From NCBI RefSeq assembly GCF_003086295.3, contig NC_092053.1, positions 91,484,745 through 91,548,744 of the forward strand: DNA of 64,000 bases, read 5' to 3'. A program made the translations under genes and the position numbers. The notes below the pieces were generated by a model. It searched no databases. It saw only the letters and a list, made by a program, of their open reading frames with translations, and was not told the DNA's origin. This DNA is from Arachis hypogaea (taxonomy: Eukaryota; Streptophyta; Magnoliopsida; Fabales; Fabaceae). Position 1 is the stretch's first letter. Each line of letters begins with the position of its first letter. Positions 1 through 10,288 of the stretch are shown here, piece by piece.

Positions 1-1009
1 TGAAAAAGATATGATTGAAAGATATGATTGAAAATCATTTTGAAAAAGATTTGAAAAAGAAATTTAAAAAGATTTGATTTTGAAAATTGAAGTTGATTAC
101 TTGACTTATAAGAAACTAAAAGATATGATTCTAAAATTTAAAGATTGAACCTTTCTTAATAGGCAAGTAACAAACTTTAAAATTTTTTTGAATCAATCAC
201 ATGAATTGTTAGTAAAGATTCTGAAATTATGAAATGAAATTAAGAAAAAAGATTTTGAAAATCATTTTTAAAATTTTCGAAAATCATAAAAGAAAATTGA
301 AAAAGATTTGATTTTTGAAAAAGTTTTGAAAAGATAGGATTTTTAAATTGAAAATTTTGACTTGACTAATAAGAAACAACTAAATTTTAAAACTTTTTAA
401 CTAAATCAATTCAAAATTTTCGAAATTTATGAGAATAAAAAGGGAAAGATATTTTTTTGATTTTTGAATTTTTAATGAAGAAAGAGAAAAAAAAGATATC
501 ATTTTTATGTTTTTCTCTTTTTCTATTAAACAACAAAAATGAAACAACACATAATAATTTAAGATCAAAATAAAAATGCATGCAAGAACACTTTGAATGT
601 CAAGATGAACACCAAGAACTTATTTTTGAAAATTTTTAAGAAAAGAAAAATATGCAATACACCAAACTTAAAAATTTTTAAACCTTAGACACTAATAAAT
701 TGAAAATGCATATGAAAAATAAGAAAAGACACAAAACAAGAAAATGCAAAGATCAAACAAAGAAGATCATCAAGAACAACTTGAAGATCATGAAGGACAC
801 ATGCATGAATTTTCGAAAATTTTTAAGAAATTAAAAAGATGCAATTGACACCAAACTTAAAATTTGACACTAGACTTAAACAATAAACACAAAATTATTT
901 TTGGTTTTATGATTTTATTAATTTTTTTTGTATTTTTCGAAAATTATTTTGGAAAAGAAAATAAAGATTTCAAAATTTTTAATAAGAATTCCAGGAATCA
1001 TGCAATGTT

Positions 1010-1240
1010 AGTCTAAAGCTCCGGTCCAGGAATTAGACATGGTTTACTAGCCAGCCAAGCTTTCAGTGAAAGCTTCGGTCCAAAACACTAGACATGGCCA
1101 ATGGCTAGACAAGCATTAGCAGATCATTACATACAACAGCTAAATTGCTGAGAAAGACAAATAAGCTCTTCTAAGGATAAGTGAAACCTCGGTCCAAAAG
1201 ATTAGACATGGCTTAACAGCCAGCCAGGATTCAACATATC
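1010..1240 (-). repeat. Three direct repeats in leader of A
   Basis: Three copies of a unit with the core tagacatggc and then a gccagcca-like sequence (around 1036, 1092 and 1204, plus-strand reading), each preceded by a cggtcca-type segment. The same three copies lie at about 50430-50670 in element E, so the array belongs to the family. On the sense strand the middle unit contains TGGCCATTGGCCA, an inverted repeat. Function is unknown; a packaging or dimerisation signal is possible in this position. Confidence 0.6.
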
Positions 1241-1396
1241 TCATGAAACTCTAGAATTCATTCTTAAAAATTCTGAAGAATAAAATAGAAATTGTTTTTT
1301 TGAAAAATTTTTTTGAAAATAAAAAGCTTTAAAAATAAAATAAAATTACCTAATCTGAGCAACAAGATGAACCGTCAGTTGTCCAAACTCGAACAA

Positions 1397-1414
1397 TCCT
1401 CGGCAACGGCGCCA
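1397..1414 (-). other. Primer-binding site of A (tRNA-Asp)
   Basis: On the minus strand the sequence reads TGGCGCCGTTGCCGAGGA. It is complementary to the 3' end of plant tRNA-Asp(GUC) with CCA, with one G-to-A mismatch. It lies six bases inside the LTR end, the usual place for the minus-strand DNA primer. Confidence 0.85.
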
Positions 1415-1420
1415 AAAACT

Positions 1421-1500
1421 TGGTGCACAAAATTGTGATCTCAACGGCGCCAACAACTTGGTACGCACGATTGTAATCTCAACTCCTTTTCACAACTCCG
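1421..1500 (-). repeat. Tandemly duplicated LTR end plus start of PBS
   Basis: Read on the plus strand, about 40 bases (aacggcgccaaaaactt, then ggtgcacaaaattgtgatctc) are repeated almost exactly as aacggcgccaacaactt plus ggtacgcacgattgtaatctc. Each unit therefore holds the LTR terminus and the first half of a PBS. The outer copy is the working one, and the inner copy is now buried in U5. Confidence 0.75.
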
Positions 1501-2486
1501 CACAACTAACCAACAAGTGCACTAGGTCGTCCAAGTAATAAACCTTACGTGAGTAAGGGTCAATCCCACAGAGATTGTCGGCTTGAAGCAAGCTATGGTC
1601 ATCCTTGTAAATCTCAGTCAGGCAGATTCAAATGGTTATGAGGTTTTGGTAATTAAAAGATAAATAGAATATAAAATAAGATAGAGATACTTATGTAATT
1701 CATTGGTGAGAATTTCAGATAAGCATATGGAGATGCTTTGTTCTTTCTGAATCTCTGCTTTCCTACTGCCTCCATTCAATCATTCATACTCCTTTCCATG
1801 GCAAGCTGTATGTTGGGGGATCACCGTTGTCAATGGCTACTGTCCGTCCTCTCAGTGAAAATGGTCCGAATGCGCTGTCACCGCACGGCTAATCAGCTGT
1901 TGGTTCTCGATCATGTTGGAATAGGATCCATTGATCCTTTTGCGTTTGTCACTACGCCCAACACTCGCGAGTTTGAAGCTCGTCACAATCATCCCATCCC
2001 AGATCCTACTCAGAATACCACAGACAAGATTTAGACTTTTCGGATCTCAAGAATGGCCGCCAATAATTCTAGCCTATACCCCGAAGGTTTTAATCTTTGA
2101 TTAGAAACCCAAGAGATACACATTCAAGCTTGTTTGCATGTAGAACAGAAGTGGTTGTCAGGCACGCGTTCATATGTGAGAATGGTGATGAGTGTCACAT
2201 AATCATCACATTCATCATATTCTTGTGTGCGAATGAATATCTTAGAGAAGAAATAGGCTTGAGTTGAATAGAAAAACAATAGTACTTTGCATTAATTCAT
2301 GAAGAATAGCAGAGCTCCACACCATAATCTATGGTGTGTAGAAACTCCACTGTTGAAAATACATAAGTGATAATGGTCCAGGCATGGCTGAATGGCCAGC
2401 CCCCTAAACGTGATCTAGAGATCAAAAGTGATACAAAGATAGTCTCAAAAATGATCCAAAGATGTAAATACAATAGTAAAAAGTCC

Positions 2487-2494
2487 TATTTATA
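2487..2494 (-). promoter_or_regulatory. TATA box of A LTR
   Basis: Minus-strand TATAAATA in the middle of the LTR. The same position is TATA-like in the related LTRs of E, N and P. Confidence 0.6.
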
Positions 2495-3095
2495 CTAAAC
2501 TAGTTACTAGGATTTACAAAGATAAGTAAATGATGCATAAATCCACTTCCGGGGCCCACTTGGTGTGTGCTTGGACTGAGCATTGAGCTTTACACGTGTA
2601 GAGACTTCTCTTGGAGTTAAATGCCAGGTTGCAGCCTGTTTCTGGCGTTTAACTCTGGTTTGTAACCTGTTTCTGGCGTTTAACTTCAGAATAGGGCAGG
2701 AAGTTGGCGTTTGAACGCCAGATTGCATCATCAAAACTCGGGCAAAGTATGGACTATTATATATTGCTGGAAAGCCCAGGATGTCTACTTTGCAACGCAA
2801 TTTAGAGCGTGCCAATTGGGTTTCTATAGCTCCAGAATATCCATTTCGAGTGCAGGGAGGTCAGAATCCAACAGCATCTGCAGTCTTTCTTCAGCCTCTG
2901 AATCAGATTTTTGCTCAGGTCCCTCAATTTCAACCAGAAAATACTGAAATCACAGAAAAACACAAAAACTCATAGTAAAGTCCAGAAATGTGAATTTTGA
3001 ATAAAAACTAATAAAAATATACTAAAAAGTAATTAAAACATACTGAAAACTACGTAAAAACAATGCCAAAAAGCGTATAAATTATCCGCTCATCA

Positions 3096-4355
3096 ATGTT
3101 CTTATGGATTAATCCGGTCTTACTGTCTATCCAACTATGAATGATTTCTTCTATGGCAGGCTATAAGTGATCAACATCTTTATTACAAGATCGCTAATAA
3201 TCCTCTAGATCTGAATCCCAGGGTTAGTGTGGATCCATTCTGATTGAGGGTGAAGCTCCTGCAGTTCATTCTCCTTAGTGATCCTACTCAAAACACGACA
3301 AAGAAGGTTGAATATTCCAGATCAGAGGATGTTGTGCCTTTGGTTCTAGCCTCTACCACAAAGACTCTAATCTCCCCATACATCGGCAGAACTGGTGTCT
3401 CGAGAAGTCCTCAGCGAAGTCGTGGATTAGCCATCTAAGAGATGAATAATCAAACTGGTGGTTCATCATTGTTCGATGAAAGACTCACTATGTACCCCTG
3501 TAGAATGAGATAACCTTCTGCCGGTTCAACGCATTCATGATGATGAAGAACGGATATACATTTTAGAATAGAGAATTAAACACGTATTGAGATAGAACAG
3601 TAGTACTTTATTAATCCATAAAACTCAGCAGAGCTCCTCCCCTCAACTTAGCAGGTTTAAAAACTCATACTGATAAAAAATACAATGCTAAACGTGTAAA
3701 GTGTCGAAAAGTTCTAAAAAGTATCTAAATTCTTAAATAAATACTAGACTAATATCTAAGGATTACATAAGAAGGTTAAAACAGTCTTTCAGTGAGAAAA
3801 TCCACTTCTGGGGCCCACTTAGGGAGTGTTTGGGCTAAGCTTAATTGAGATCCACGTGCTAGGAGGCTTCTTGGGCATTGAACGCTGGCTAGGGGGTCCT
3901 TTTTGGGCGTTGAAACGCTGGCTACTCCCTTGTGGGCATTGGATGCCAGAATAGGGCAGATGGCTGGCGATGAACACCAGCTTTGGGCCTTCAATTCTGA
4001 AGCAAAGTATGAGATATTATATATTTCTAGAAAGCTCTGGATGTTATCTTTCCATAGCCATTAAGAACGCTCTATTTGGATGTTTGTAGCTCCAGAAAAG
4101 CTCTTTCGAGTGCAAGGAGGTCAGATCCTAACAACATCTACAACACTTTCTCTGTCTCTGAATCAGACTTTGCTCCAGCTCCTCAATTTCAGCCAGAAAT
4201 TACCTAAAATTGCATAAAAACACACAAACTCAAATTAGAATCCAAAAATGTTAATTTTGCACTAAAACCTATGAAAACAAAATAAAACTCAAATAAAACA
4301 TACTAAAAACTATATGAAAATGATGCTAAAAAGCGTATAAAATATCTGCTCATCA
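3096..4355 (-). repeat. LTR H, old FIDEL-like LTR, truncated by A
   Basis: The right end reads ctgctcatca (minus-strand start TGATGAGCAG), and the interior follows the FIDEL-like pattern: cagagctcctcccc near 3630, gcgttgaa/acgctgg motifs near 3875-3970, and agcgtataaa before the end. The left end is cut by insertion of A, so the U5 end is missing from the window. Divergence from the A, E and P LTRs is clearly higher, so it is older. It sits inside the gag of G. Confidence 0.75.
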
Positions 4356-5002
4356 ATATTGCCAGAAATTTCCTTTCAGATGTAATCAGTTCTTTTCGAA
4401 CGAAAGAATTTTTTCAAGAACTCCTTTTTCAATGAATTCCAAATAGTCACCACATCAGCAGGTTGAGAATAAAACCATTCCTTTGCTTGCCCCTCAAGAG
4501 AGAAGGGAAAAGCAAATACCATAACGACAACTTCATCAGACCCATGTCTCCTAGCTATAGACCAAGCTAGTTGGAAATCCCTCAAGTGTCTAATAGGATC
4601 TTGGCCTGGCAATCCATGATACTTAGGCAACAAATTAATCAAACTATTCTTCAATTCAAAGTTTGGATCTAAGTTCGGATAATGTGCTTGTAGTGGTTGA
4701 AGGATAAGATCAGGTGCTCCTTGCTTATGCAAGGTAATCCCTCAAAGTTCTACCATATAATTGTCACCTGCAATATTCAGTGGTATGTCAGCAGTCCCAA
4801 TAGAAGAGTAAGATGTTTCTTCGTTGAATGGGGATTCTAAACTGCTCTAAGATTGAACTAGTATTTTGGAAGGTCCCTCAAAAGAGGCTGATGCATTAGC
4901 TGTATAATCCAACCGACATCTAGCTTGCCGAATGTGAAGCAAAGTTCTTTCAAGTTCAGGATCAAATTTGGCTAAACTAAGATCCGGTTGTGACCGAGTC
5001 AT
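4356..5002 (-). pseudogene. gag: gag of element G, N-terminal part, broken
   Basis: This encodes the N-terminal part of a Ty3/gypsy Gag. ATG at 5002 gives MTRSQPDL and then LERTLLHIRQARCRL, as in the gag starts of B and E (EPERT...). The retrotransposon-gag region follows (HGLPGQDPIRHLRDFQ... and LEGQAKEWFYSQP). Three in-frame stops are visible: one TAG at a likely former CAG and two TGA at likely former CGA, all compatible with C-to-T change. The reading frame is otherwise kept. The 3' side ends abruptly at 4355, where LTR H is inserted. The PBS and LTR of the same element lie just upstream. Confidence 0.8.
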
Positions 5003-5125
5003 TCAACTTGGACACCATAAGCTCATGCATTAAAAAGACATAAAATAAAATCAAACTAAAGCAAGAAAACTATGTACACTATCTACATATTCACATAACT
5101 AACAATAAGACACACATTACAACCA

Positions 5126-5143
5126 TTCCCGACAACGACGCTG
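5126..5143 (-). other. Decayed primer-binding site of G
   Basis: The minus-strand sequence CAGCGTCGTTGTCGGGAA aligns to the tRNA-Asp PBS with five transition-type mismatches. It lies between the gag start and the LTR end, as expected. Confidence 0.6.
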
Positions 5144-5149
5144 AAAATT

Positions 5150-6709
5150 TGATATGAATATTAATGTCGATTCGGATTTTCACAAATAATTCTGTTGCAA
5201 GTATAGTCCAAACTGACAAATAACTCTCAATCAAAGTTTAATTTTGGTTGTCACAAGTTCAACCCAATAAAAATAACCGAGAGTGTTACTCCCGAGTTGT
5301 CCTCACAAGAATGGGCAATTGTGTGTATCAAAGTAGGTCAAAGTTCCAGGGTTGAAAGGCATAAGCAAGAATTTAAACCAGCAAAACTTAACATACAAGA
5401 AACTTAAATAGCAAGAAATTAAATCCAAGCAATCAAAACACTATCTATGCAATTAACAATCTAACAAGCCAATGTATGAAAATAAATTGATTTTAGAACT
5501 AATTAAACAAACTAAAACAAGAATTGAGCAAGTGAAGTTTTGGGGTTTTCAAATAAGTTGCAAAAGAAAACTCCTGGCTAAGGTATGGGAATTAAGATTA
5601 CTATCCTTGTCTAACAACTATATATTGACAATTATGAAGAATCAATCCCATTAAGTCTACTTCTATAATAAAAGTATGTCAAATAAGCATATTCAATATC
5701 AACTCACAAGTCCCAATCTAGCTACTAGTTGACTTAGTAGAAGATTAGTGTCAATAAGTATCAAATTGGCTAACAAGGGTTCCCAAATCATCAATTCAAT
5801 GAGACCCAATGACTCAAGGTAACTCAATTTCGTTAACCTAGGCTAAGAGTATAGAAATCTATTCCATAATTAGAGAAAACAATTTATCAAATACTTGGTG
5901 AGCAAGAAAAAGAAACATCAAGTACTTGAGAAAATTAAGCACAATTAAATCTACTCACTACTAATTAGCAATGATCAGAACTCAATTAATGCATGTAAAT
6001 CATGAAACCTTCAATGAATTAATAGAAATTCAAAATTAATAAGAACCCTAAACCAACAAACTAACGAAAAGTAGCTCACAAGGTTTCTAAGTAAAATTAA
6101 GCTAGAAAAACTACAATTAAAGTAACAAAAGGAAAATTCAACAATATCCAAACTAGGAATTGAGACAAAATGTAATCAAAATACACTAAAACTCTATATA
6201 GAAGGGAATTTTTCTCTCTCTAGAAATCTAGAAACAAAAACTAGCTCAAAATTAAGTAAAATGTCTGTATGCTTGTGTGTGTCTCCATTCTCCCTTCAAT
6301 TCTTGGCTTTTTTTCATTCATAAAATCACGCATTTCATGTCATGTGTACGTATGTGTCATGCGCATGTGCAAGTTAAACTTTGCGCAAGTCATGCGTACG
6401 TGCAAACACCAGATCCTCAATACTTCAAATCTTCATGTTCCTTCCACTTTTGCATGCTTCCATTCCATCTTCCAAGCCATTCTTACCCTATAGATCCTGA
6501 AATCACCCAACAAACATATCACAACATCGAATAGTAATAAAAGAGAATCAAAAGTTAATATCTTTGATGCCTTAAAAGCTTGTTTTTACTCTTAAGCATA
6601 ATAGGAAGAATTCTTAAAACCATGCTATTTTAGTGAATAAATGTAAAAAAAGTTGATAAAATCTACCAAATTTAACACAAGATAAACCATAAAACTATTG
6701 TTTATTACT
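5150..6709 (-). repeat. 5' LTR of element G (TGATAAAC type)
   Basis: On the minus strand it begins TAATAAACAATAGTTTT (terminal TG mutated to TA) and ends ATATCA, about 1560 bp. The start matches the TGATAAACCACTATTTT LTRs of L and C. A TATATAG TATA-like box lies at 6194-6201. TG-rich tgcgtacgt motifs lie near 6340-6400. The right flank is the LTR-like piece I. Confidence 0.75.
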
Positions 6710-7888
6710 AGTCCTGTACAGTTAAATCTTAAAAGAAAACATACTTTGTTAAAAGTTGTTCTAATCCCAATTATATGTCCTTTATTCAAAATTAGAGTGA
6801 TTGAAAATCATGTATGTATCGCATACTAATTGAACCACTATACGTAGCCAAATTCAAATAGTGATGTGAAAGAGTTTTCAAACTTTGATTCAAATATCAA
6901 ATTTTCAATTATATAAAAAGAATCCAAGAAGAATTAGCTTACCTTTCGATCCACTAATTCGAATGAAGAACGAATAACTCAATCGTGAAATAGATCAATG
7001 CAAGACTTCAAAATAAAATAAACATAGATTAATTATCTGTAGAAAACATAAACAGAGCTCCTAACCCTTTGACAGAGAATTAGTTACCCATGAAGAAGTA
7101 AGAAAAACAAGAAGAAGAGGAGTAGTTCGAGGACTTGATAATCTTCTTGTGAACTACACTCACTTATTTATAGCCTAATTCTAGAATTTCAAGCTATCCT
7201 AATCTTATCTCTCGAAGAGAAAAATAAGATAACCACTTATCTTCCGAAGAGGAAAATAAGATAACTACTTACTGACTCTTATTCAAATTCAAAAACCAAT
7301 AATTTAAATCAAATCTTAACAACAAAACTCCTTATGTTTCTAAAAAGAATTAATAACTAATCTTCTAGAGTCTTCAATATTCTAGATGTGAATAAGACTT
7401 CTAATGATATGGATAATTAGTCTTGGGCCTTAATTGTTAAATTCAAGAGTTATAATTGCCTTTAAACCAAGCTTGTATTAAGGGAATTGGGCATGGAAAG
7501 CCCAATTTTCCATCTTCAAGAGGGGTCCACGCCAGGCGTTGACTTGGCATGCATGAGGGACGCCGGTAGAGGTGAAGAACCAAGAGGGGCGCCAGGCGTG
7601 GGTTATGTGCTGCCGGGCCTAGGGAATGACTACAGGGTGTGCTTCCGTGCATATTGGCGTGCCTCCTGTGCGCTGGTGTGCTTCATTCCCTAGGGCATGC
7701 TTTTGTTGCTTTAGGCCACGCTTTTGATATTTTTGAGTTTTTTTCTTTGTATTCTTGATTGTTTTTAAACCAAAAATTTCTAAAATTATTAAAACACTAA
7801 CACAACTCTAAATATTTGATTAATTATTAATTTCTATGAGAAAATATAAGGAATTTAATTAAAACTTAAGAAAAATATATGAAAAAGT
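6710..7888 (-). repeat. LTR-like piece I, unclassified
   Basis: No gene is seen. Read on the minus strand, it has the layout of a plant LTR: an A/T-rich start, a cluster of GCGTGG/GGCGCC motifs (7510-7720), a TATA box TATAAATA (7165-7172), and then GGTTAGGAGCTCTG, a phrase also found after the TATA box in other LTRs here. Both ends are unclear: the left is cut by G and the right abuts protease coding sequence of F at about 7889. It could be a solo LTR or the remnant of one. Confidence 0.5.
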
Positions 7889-8353
7889 ACCCTAAATCTG
7901 TAAGGTTGGCACATGAAGTATTAGAGAATGTTTTGGTAAAGGTGGAAAAATTCTTGCTCCTGACAGATTTTGTAATTCTTAACATGGAGGAGGATGATAA
8001 CTTCTCCATTATTCTAGGAAGACCATTCTTAGCCACTGGGTGAATTAATACTGAGAGTGCACAATGAGCAGTTGGTATTCCATGTCTTCAAAGTCACACA
8101 ACACTCCAATGAAGAGGGGAGTTGCATGAAAACTGAGTCTACTGATCAAATTCTCCAAGAACCACCTGATGATCCAAGACAGAAAATGCAGTCCAAGTCT
8201 TCTGTGATGGAAGGCAATAAAATTTTTCCTGACATCCAATCTAAGTTTGGTGTTAGACGTGCTGCATCAATTCCGAAGGTGGCTGCCAAGAAGAAAGTTC
8301 CTAGGGGTTGGAGAAAAAAAAGATCTCCACTGAAGATTTCTCCCCTGGATTGA
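7889..8353 (+). pseudogene. Protease region of element F, frameshifted
   Basis: From about 7889 the sequence encodes the second half of a retroviral-type aspartic protease (VLVKVEKF, then DFVILNMEE, then IILGRPFLATG), as in B (12720-12860) and E. The DLGAS active-site segment is missing because the sequence begins after it. Right after LATG a short deletion (about 8040) shifts the frame. The continuation RVHNEQLVFHVFK and a Lys-rich tail to the stop after SPLD lie in another frame (8057-8353). The tail contains QSKFGV, the same peptide that is repeated in E. Confidence 0.75.
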
Positions 8354-8408
8354 AAGTTGTATTGACCTACCATCCAATACTGCCATATACAGTTAAAGAA
8401 TTCTCTCT

Positions 8409-8501
8409 CTTGAGCATGTTGAGTTGATTCATGAGGACACAGGGAGAAAATTTACAGTGAGATGGGAGAAACTGAAGCAATATGATCAATCTTCTCCTTA
8501 A
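8409..8501 (+). pseudogene. Integrase C-terminal tail remnant in F
   Basis: Thirty codons ending in a stop read HVELIHEDTGRKFTV and then EKLKQY. This resembles the very end of the B integrase (RKFTVNGQRLKHY, about 18155-18195). No RT, RNase H or integrase core lies between it and the protease. F is therefore best explained as an internal-deletion derivative that joined protease to the last part of pol. The match is short, so this is a likely rather than certain call. Confidence 0.55.
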
Positions 8502-8544
8502 TGGCAGGAGTGAACCGTCAAGCTAGTGACGTTAAAGAAGAGCT

Positions 8545-8564
8545 TGTTGGGAGGCAACCCAACA
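8545..8564 (+). other. Post-pol stem-loop of F
   Basis: TGTTGGG-AGGCAA-CCCAACA makes a perfect 7-bp stem with a 6-base loop. It is preceded by gtcaagctagtgacgttaaa. Equivalent stem-loops with different but still paired stems lie after the pol position in B, C, E and D. Confidence 0.75.
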
Positions 8565-8766
8565 CCTTTAGTATCCTTTAGTTATCTTTTACTCTTCGTA
8601 TTTTATTTATTTTATTTCTATATCTCATACTTTTCCTTGTTATTAACTGTATTTGAGTCAAGTATTTTAATTAAAACAAGAACAAGGGCATTTGGAACGG
8701 GGCTGGGAGCTCTTAAGAGGTGAAACTAGATTCAAACGGCTGGGCGCTAAACGCCGAGACCTGGTG

Positions 8767-8771
8767 TTTAG
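8767..8771 (+). other. Left target-site duplication of B
   Basis: TTTAG directly before the LTR start TGATGCG. The same five bases follow the 3' LTR at 21699-21703. Confidence 0.9.
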
Positions 8772-10223
8772 TGATGCGTGAGCATTTTTCCTATCTTTTC
8801 CTAGTGAATTTGCATTTAAATTGCTGAGTTTAATCAAGAATTAATTATCTTTTAGCCACTATGGATGCTAATTTGAGTCTTGTGCATATCTGTTTATTTT
8901 AAGTAGCATTTGGTTGGATTTGATGGAGTTTCTGCAGAGAAAGAGAAGAAACCAAGGAGCTGACCAGCGAGGAGCGACGCGTGCACGTGATTTGGAGCTG
9001 TCCATGGTGACGCGTGCGTGTACCTGACGCGTACGCGTGAAAAGCGAAGTTGCACAGCGATGTGTGTGCGTACCTGACGCGTACACATGACACGCGAAGA
9101 AGATCAGCGACTCGTACGCGTGACTGACGCGTACACGTGACATGCACCACGTGCAAAATTCACAGAAAATGCTGGGGGCGATTTCAGGCCAAGTTTCAAC
9201 CCAGTTTTCGGCCCAGAAACACAGACTAGAGCCAGAGGATAGTAGAAACTCAAGGGAGATTTACACAAAAATGGTTATGCCCACTCCAAGTTAGGCGTGG
9301 ACCCTACGAAGCAAGTGGTCCCCATCCATCAATTGAAGACATGCTGATTGTTTTAGTTAATTCTGATTTAAACTTTAATTTTTATTTTAAAGTAGGAAAA
9401 GATATTATTCCACGGGAGATTCCATTCCACGACTACCAAAATACATTTTATCAGAATTCTTATTTTTCTCTCTGCACCATGAGCAACTAAACCTCCATTG
9501 TTAAGGTCAGGAGCTCTATTTATTGTATGGATTGATAATATTATTTTTCTATTTTAATTCATGTATTGATTTATATTTCAAGAATTGTTTTCGTTCTTTA
9601 TTTTATGAATTTGGGTGGAACGGAAGTATGACCCTCTTTCTAATTTAGTTCTTGTATAACTTGGAAAAGCTCTTTACTTGAACAACAGCTTGAAAACAAT
9701 TTCTCCTTTATTCTAATTATCTGGACTTAACGGGATACATGACATATAATTCTCTTCTATTTGGGTAATTAGGATTTCTGTGGCATATAAACTAGAATTG
9801 AACTTCACCCTCTAATTGGAATTAAGTGACCAAGGAATTGGCAATTGATGAATTTTAGAGGAGACTAGAAAGGTCTAAGGAATTAGGGTCTAGTCACATA
9901 TAGTTTGCCATGAATTAAATCTTGCATGATTAAAATAGTTAATAAGAAAAGTCAATCCAGAAAATAGATAACTCTGAAACCTTAACTGCCTTCTCCATAC
10001 TTTATTCCTAGCTTATTTACTTGCCTTTCTTTAATATTCTTTCTATTGTTTAATGTCTTTGAACTCTCAAACACTATTTTCTGTTTGCCTAACTAAGTAA
10101 ATCAATTAACCATTGTTGTTTAGTCCATCAATCCTCGTGGGATCGACCCTCACTCACCTGAGGTATTACTTGGTACCACCCGGTGCACTTGCCGGCTAGT
10201 TTGTAATTAGAAATTCCGCACCA
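8772..10223 (+). repeat. 5' LTR of B
   Basis: It begins TGATGCGTGAGC and ends TTCCGCACCA, 1452 bp against 1531 bp for the 3' copy. Two gaps explain the difference. One is 17 bp in the acgcgt minisatellite (near 8990). The other is 63 bp at about 9405-9410, which removes the TATA box present in the 3' copy and is bounded in that copy by the repeat ATTATT. Confidence 0.92.
8970..9155 (+). repeat. ACGCGT minisatellite in B 5' LTR
   Basis: Irregular copies of acgcgtacgcgtga-type units separated by 15-30 bases. The same array lies at 20370-20570 in the 3' LTR. Confidence 0.8.
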
Positions 10224-10229
10224 AGTTTT

Positions 10230-10247
10230 TGGCGCCGCTGCCAGGGA
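10230..10247 (+). other. Primer-binding site of B (tRNA-Asp)
   Basis: TGGCGCCGCTGCCAGGGA lies seven bases from the LTR end. It is complementary to the 3' end of tRNA-Asp with two transition mismatches. Confidence 0.85.
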
Positions 10248-10288
10248 TAGTGGTGAGTATTCCCGCCTGTCACGCGGGTGTCCCGGGG
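10247..10288 (+). other. tRNA-Asp(GUC) body fragment fused to the PBS
   Basis: Directly after the PBS lies a sense-strand copy of the middle of plant tRNA-Asp. It holds the D-arm part (atagtggtgagtat), a perfect anticodon arm (stem CCCGC, loop CTGTCAC with anticodon GTC, stem GCGGG, 10262-10278), and then the variable loop and first half of the T stem (gtgtcccggg). Against plant tRNA-Asp as I remember it, about 39 of 41 positions agree. The acceptor stem and T loop are absent, so it is not a tRNA gene. The PBS itself is antisense to the other end of the same tRNA. See findings for meaning. Confidence 0.85.

Larger units (their letters stand above)
1..3095 (-). mobile_element. Element A: FIDEL-like Ty3/gypsy element, 5' LTR and leader only
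   Basis: This is a minus-strand element with its 5' LTR at 1421-3095. To the left of the LTR come the PBS and a long A/T-rich leader (1-1396), and the rest runs off the window. The leader matches the leader of element E (about 48971-50854) in order and motifs: runs of gaaaaagat, a triplicated tagacatgg repeat, and the segment after the PBS. No coding sequence of A is inside the window. A is inserted in an older LTR of the same type (H), which starts exactly where A's LTR stops. Family name FIDEL is from memory and needs a similarity search. Confidence 0.85.
1421..3095 (-). repeat. 5' LTR of element A
   Basis: On the minus strand the LTR starts TGATGAGCGG (right end, 3095) and ends TGCACCA (left end, 1421), directly followed by the PBS. 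Length is 1675 bp, about 32 bp longer than the LTRs of E, because the end of U5 is duplicated (see 1421-1500). It holds TGGCGTTTAACGCCA-like motifs near 2570-2730 and a TATA box at 2487-2494. Confidence 0.9.

Noticed and set aside
10247..10288. A functional tRNA-Asp gene
   Set aside because: No acceptor stem, T loop or 3' end is present and it is embedded in an element leader. Described as a fragment instead.
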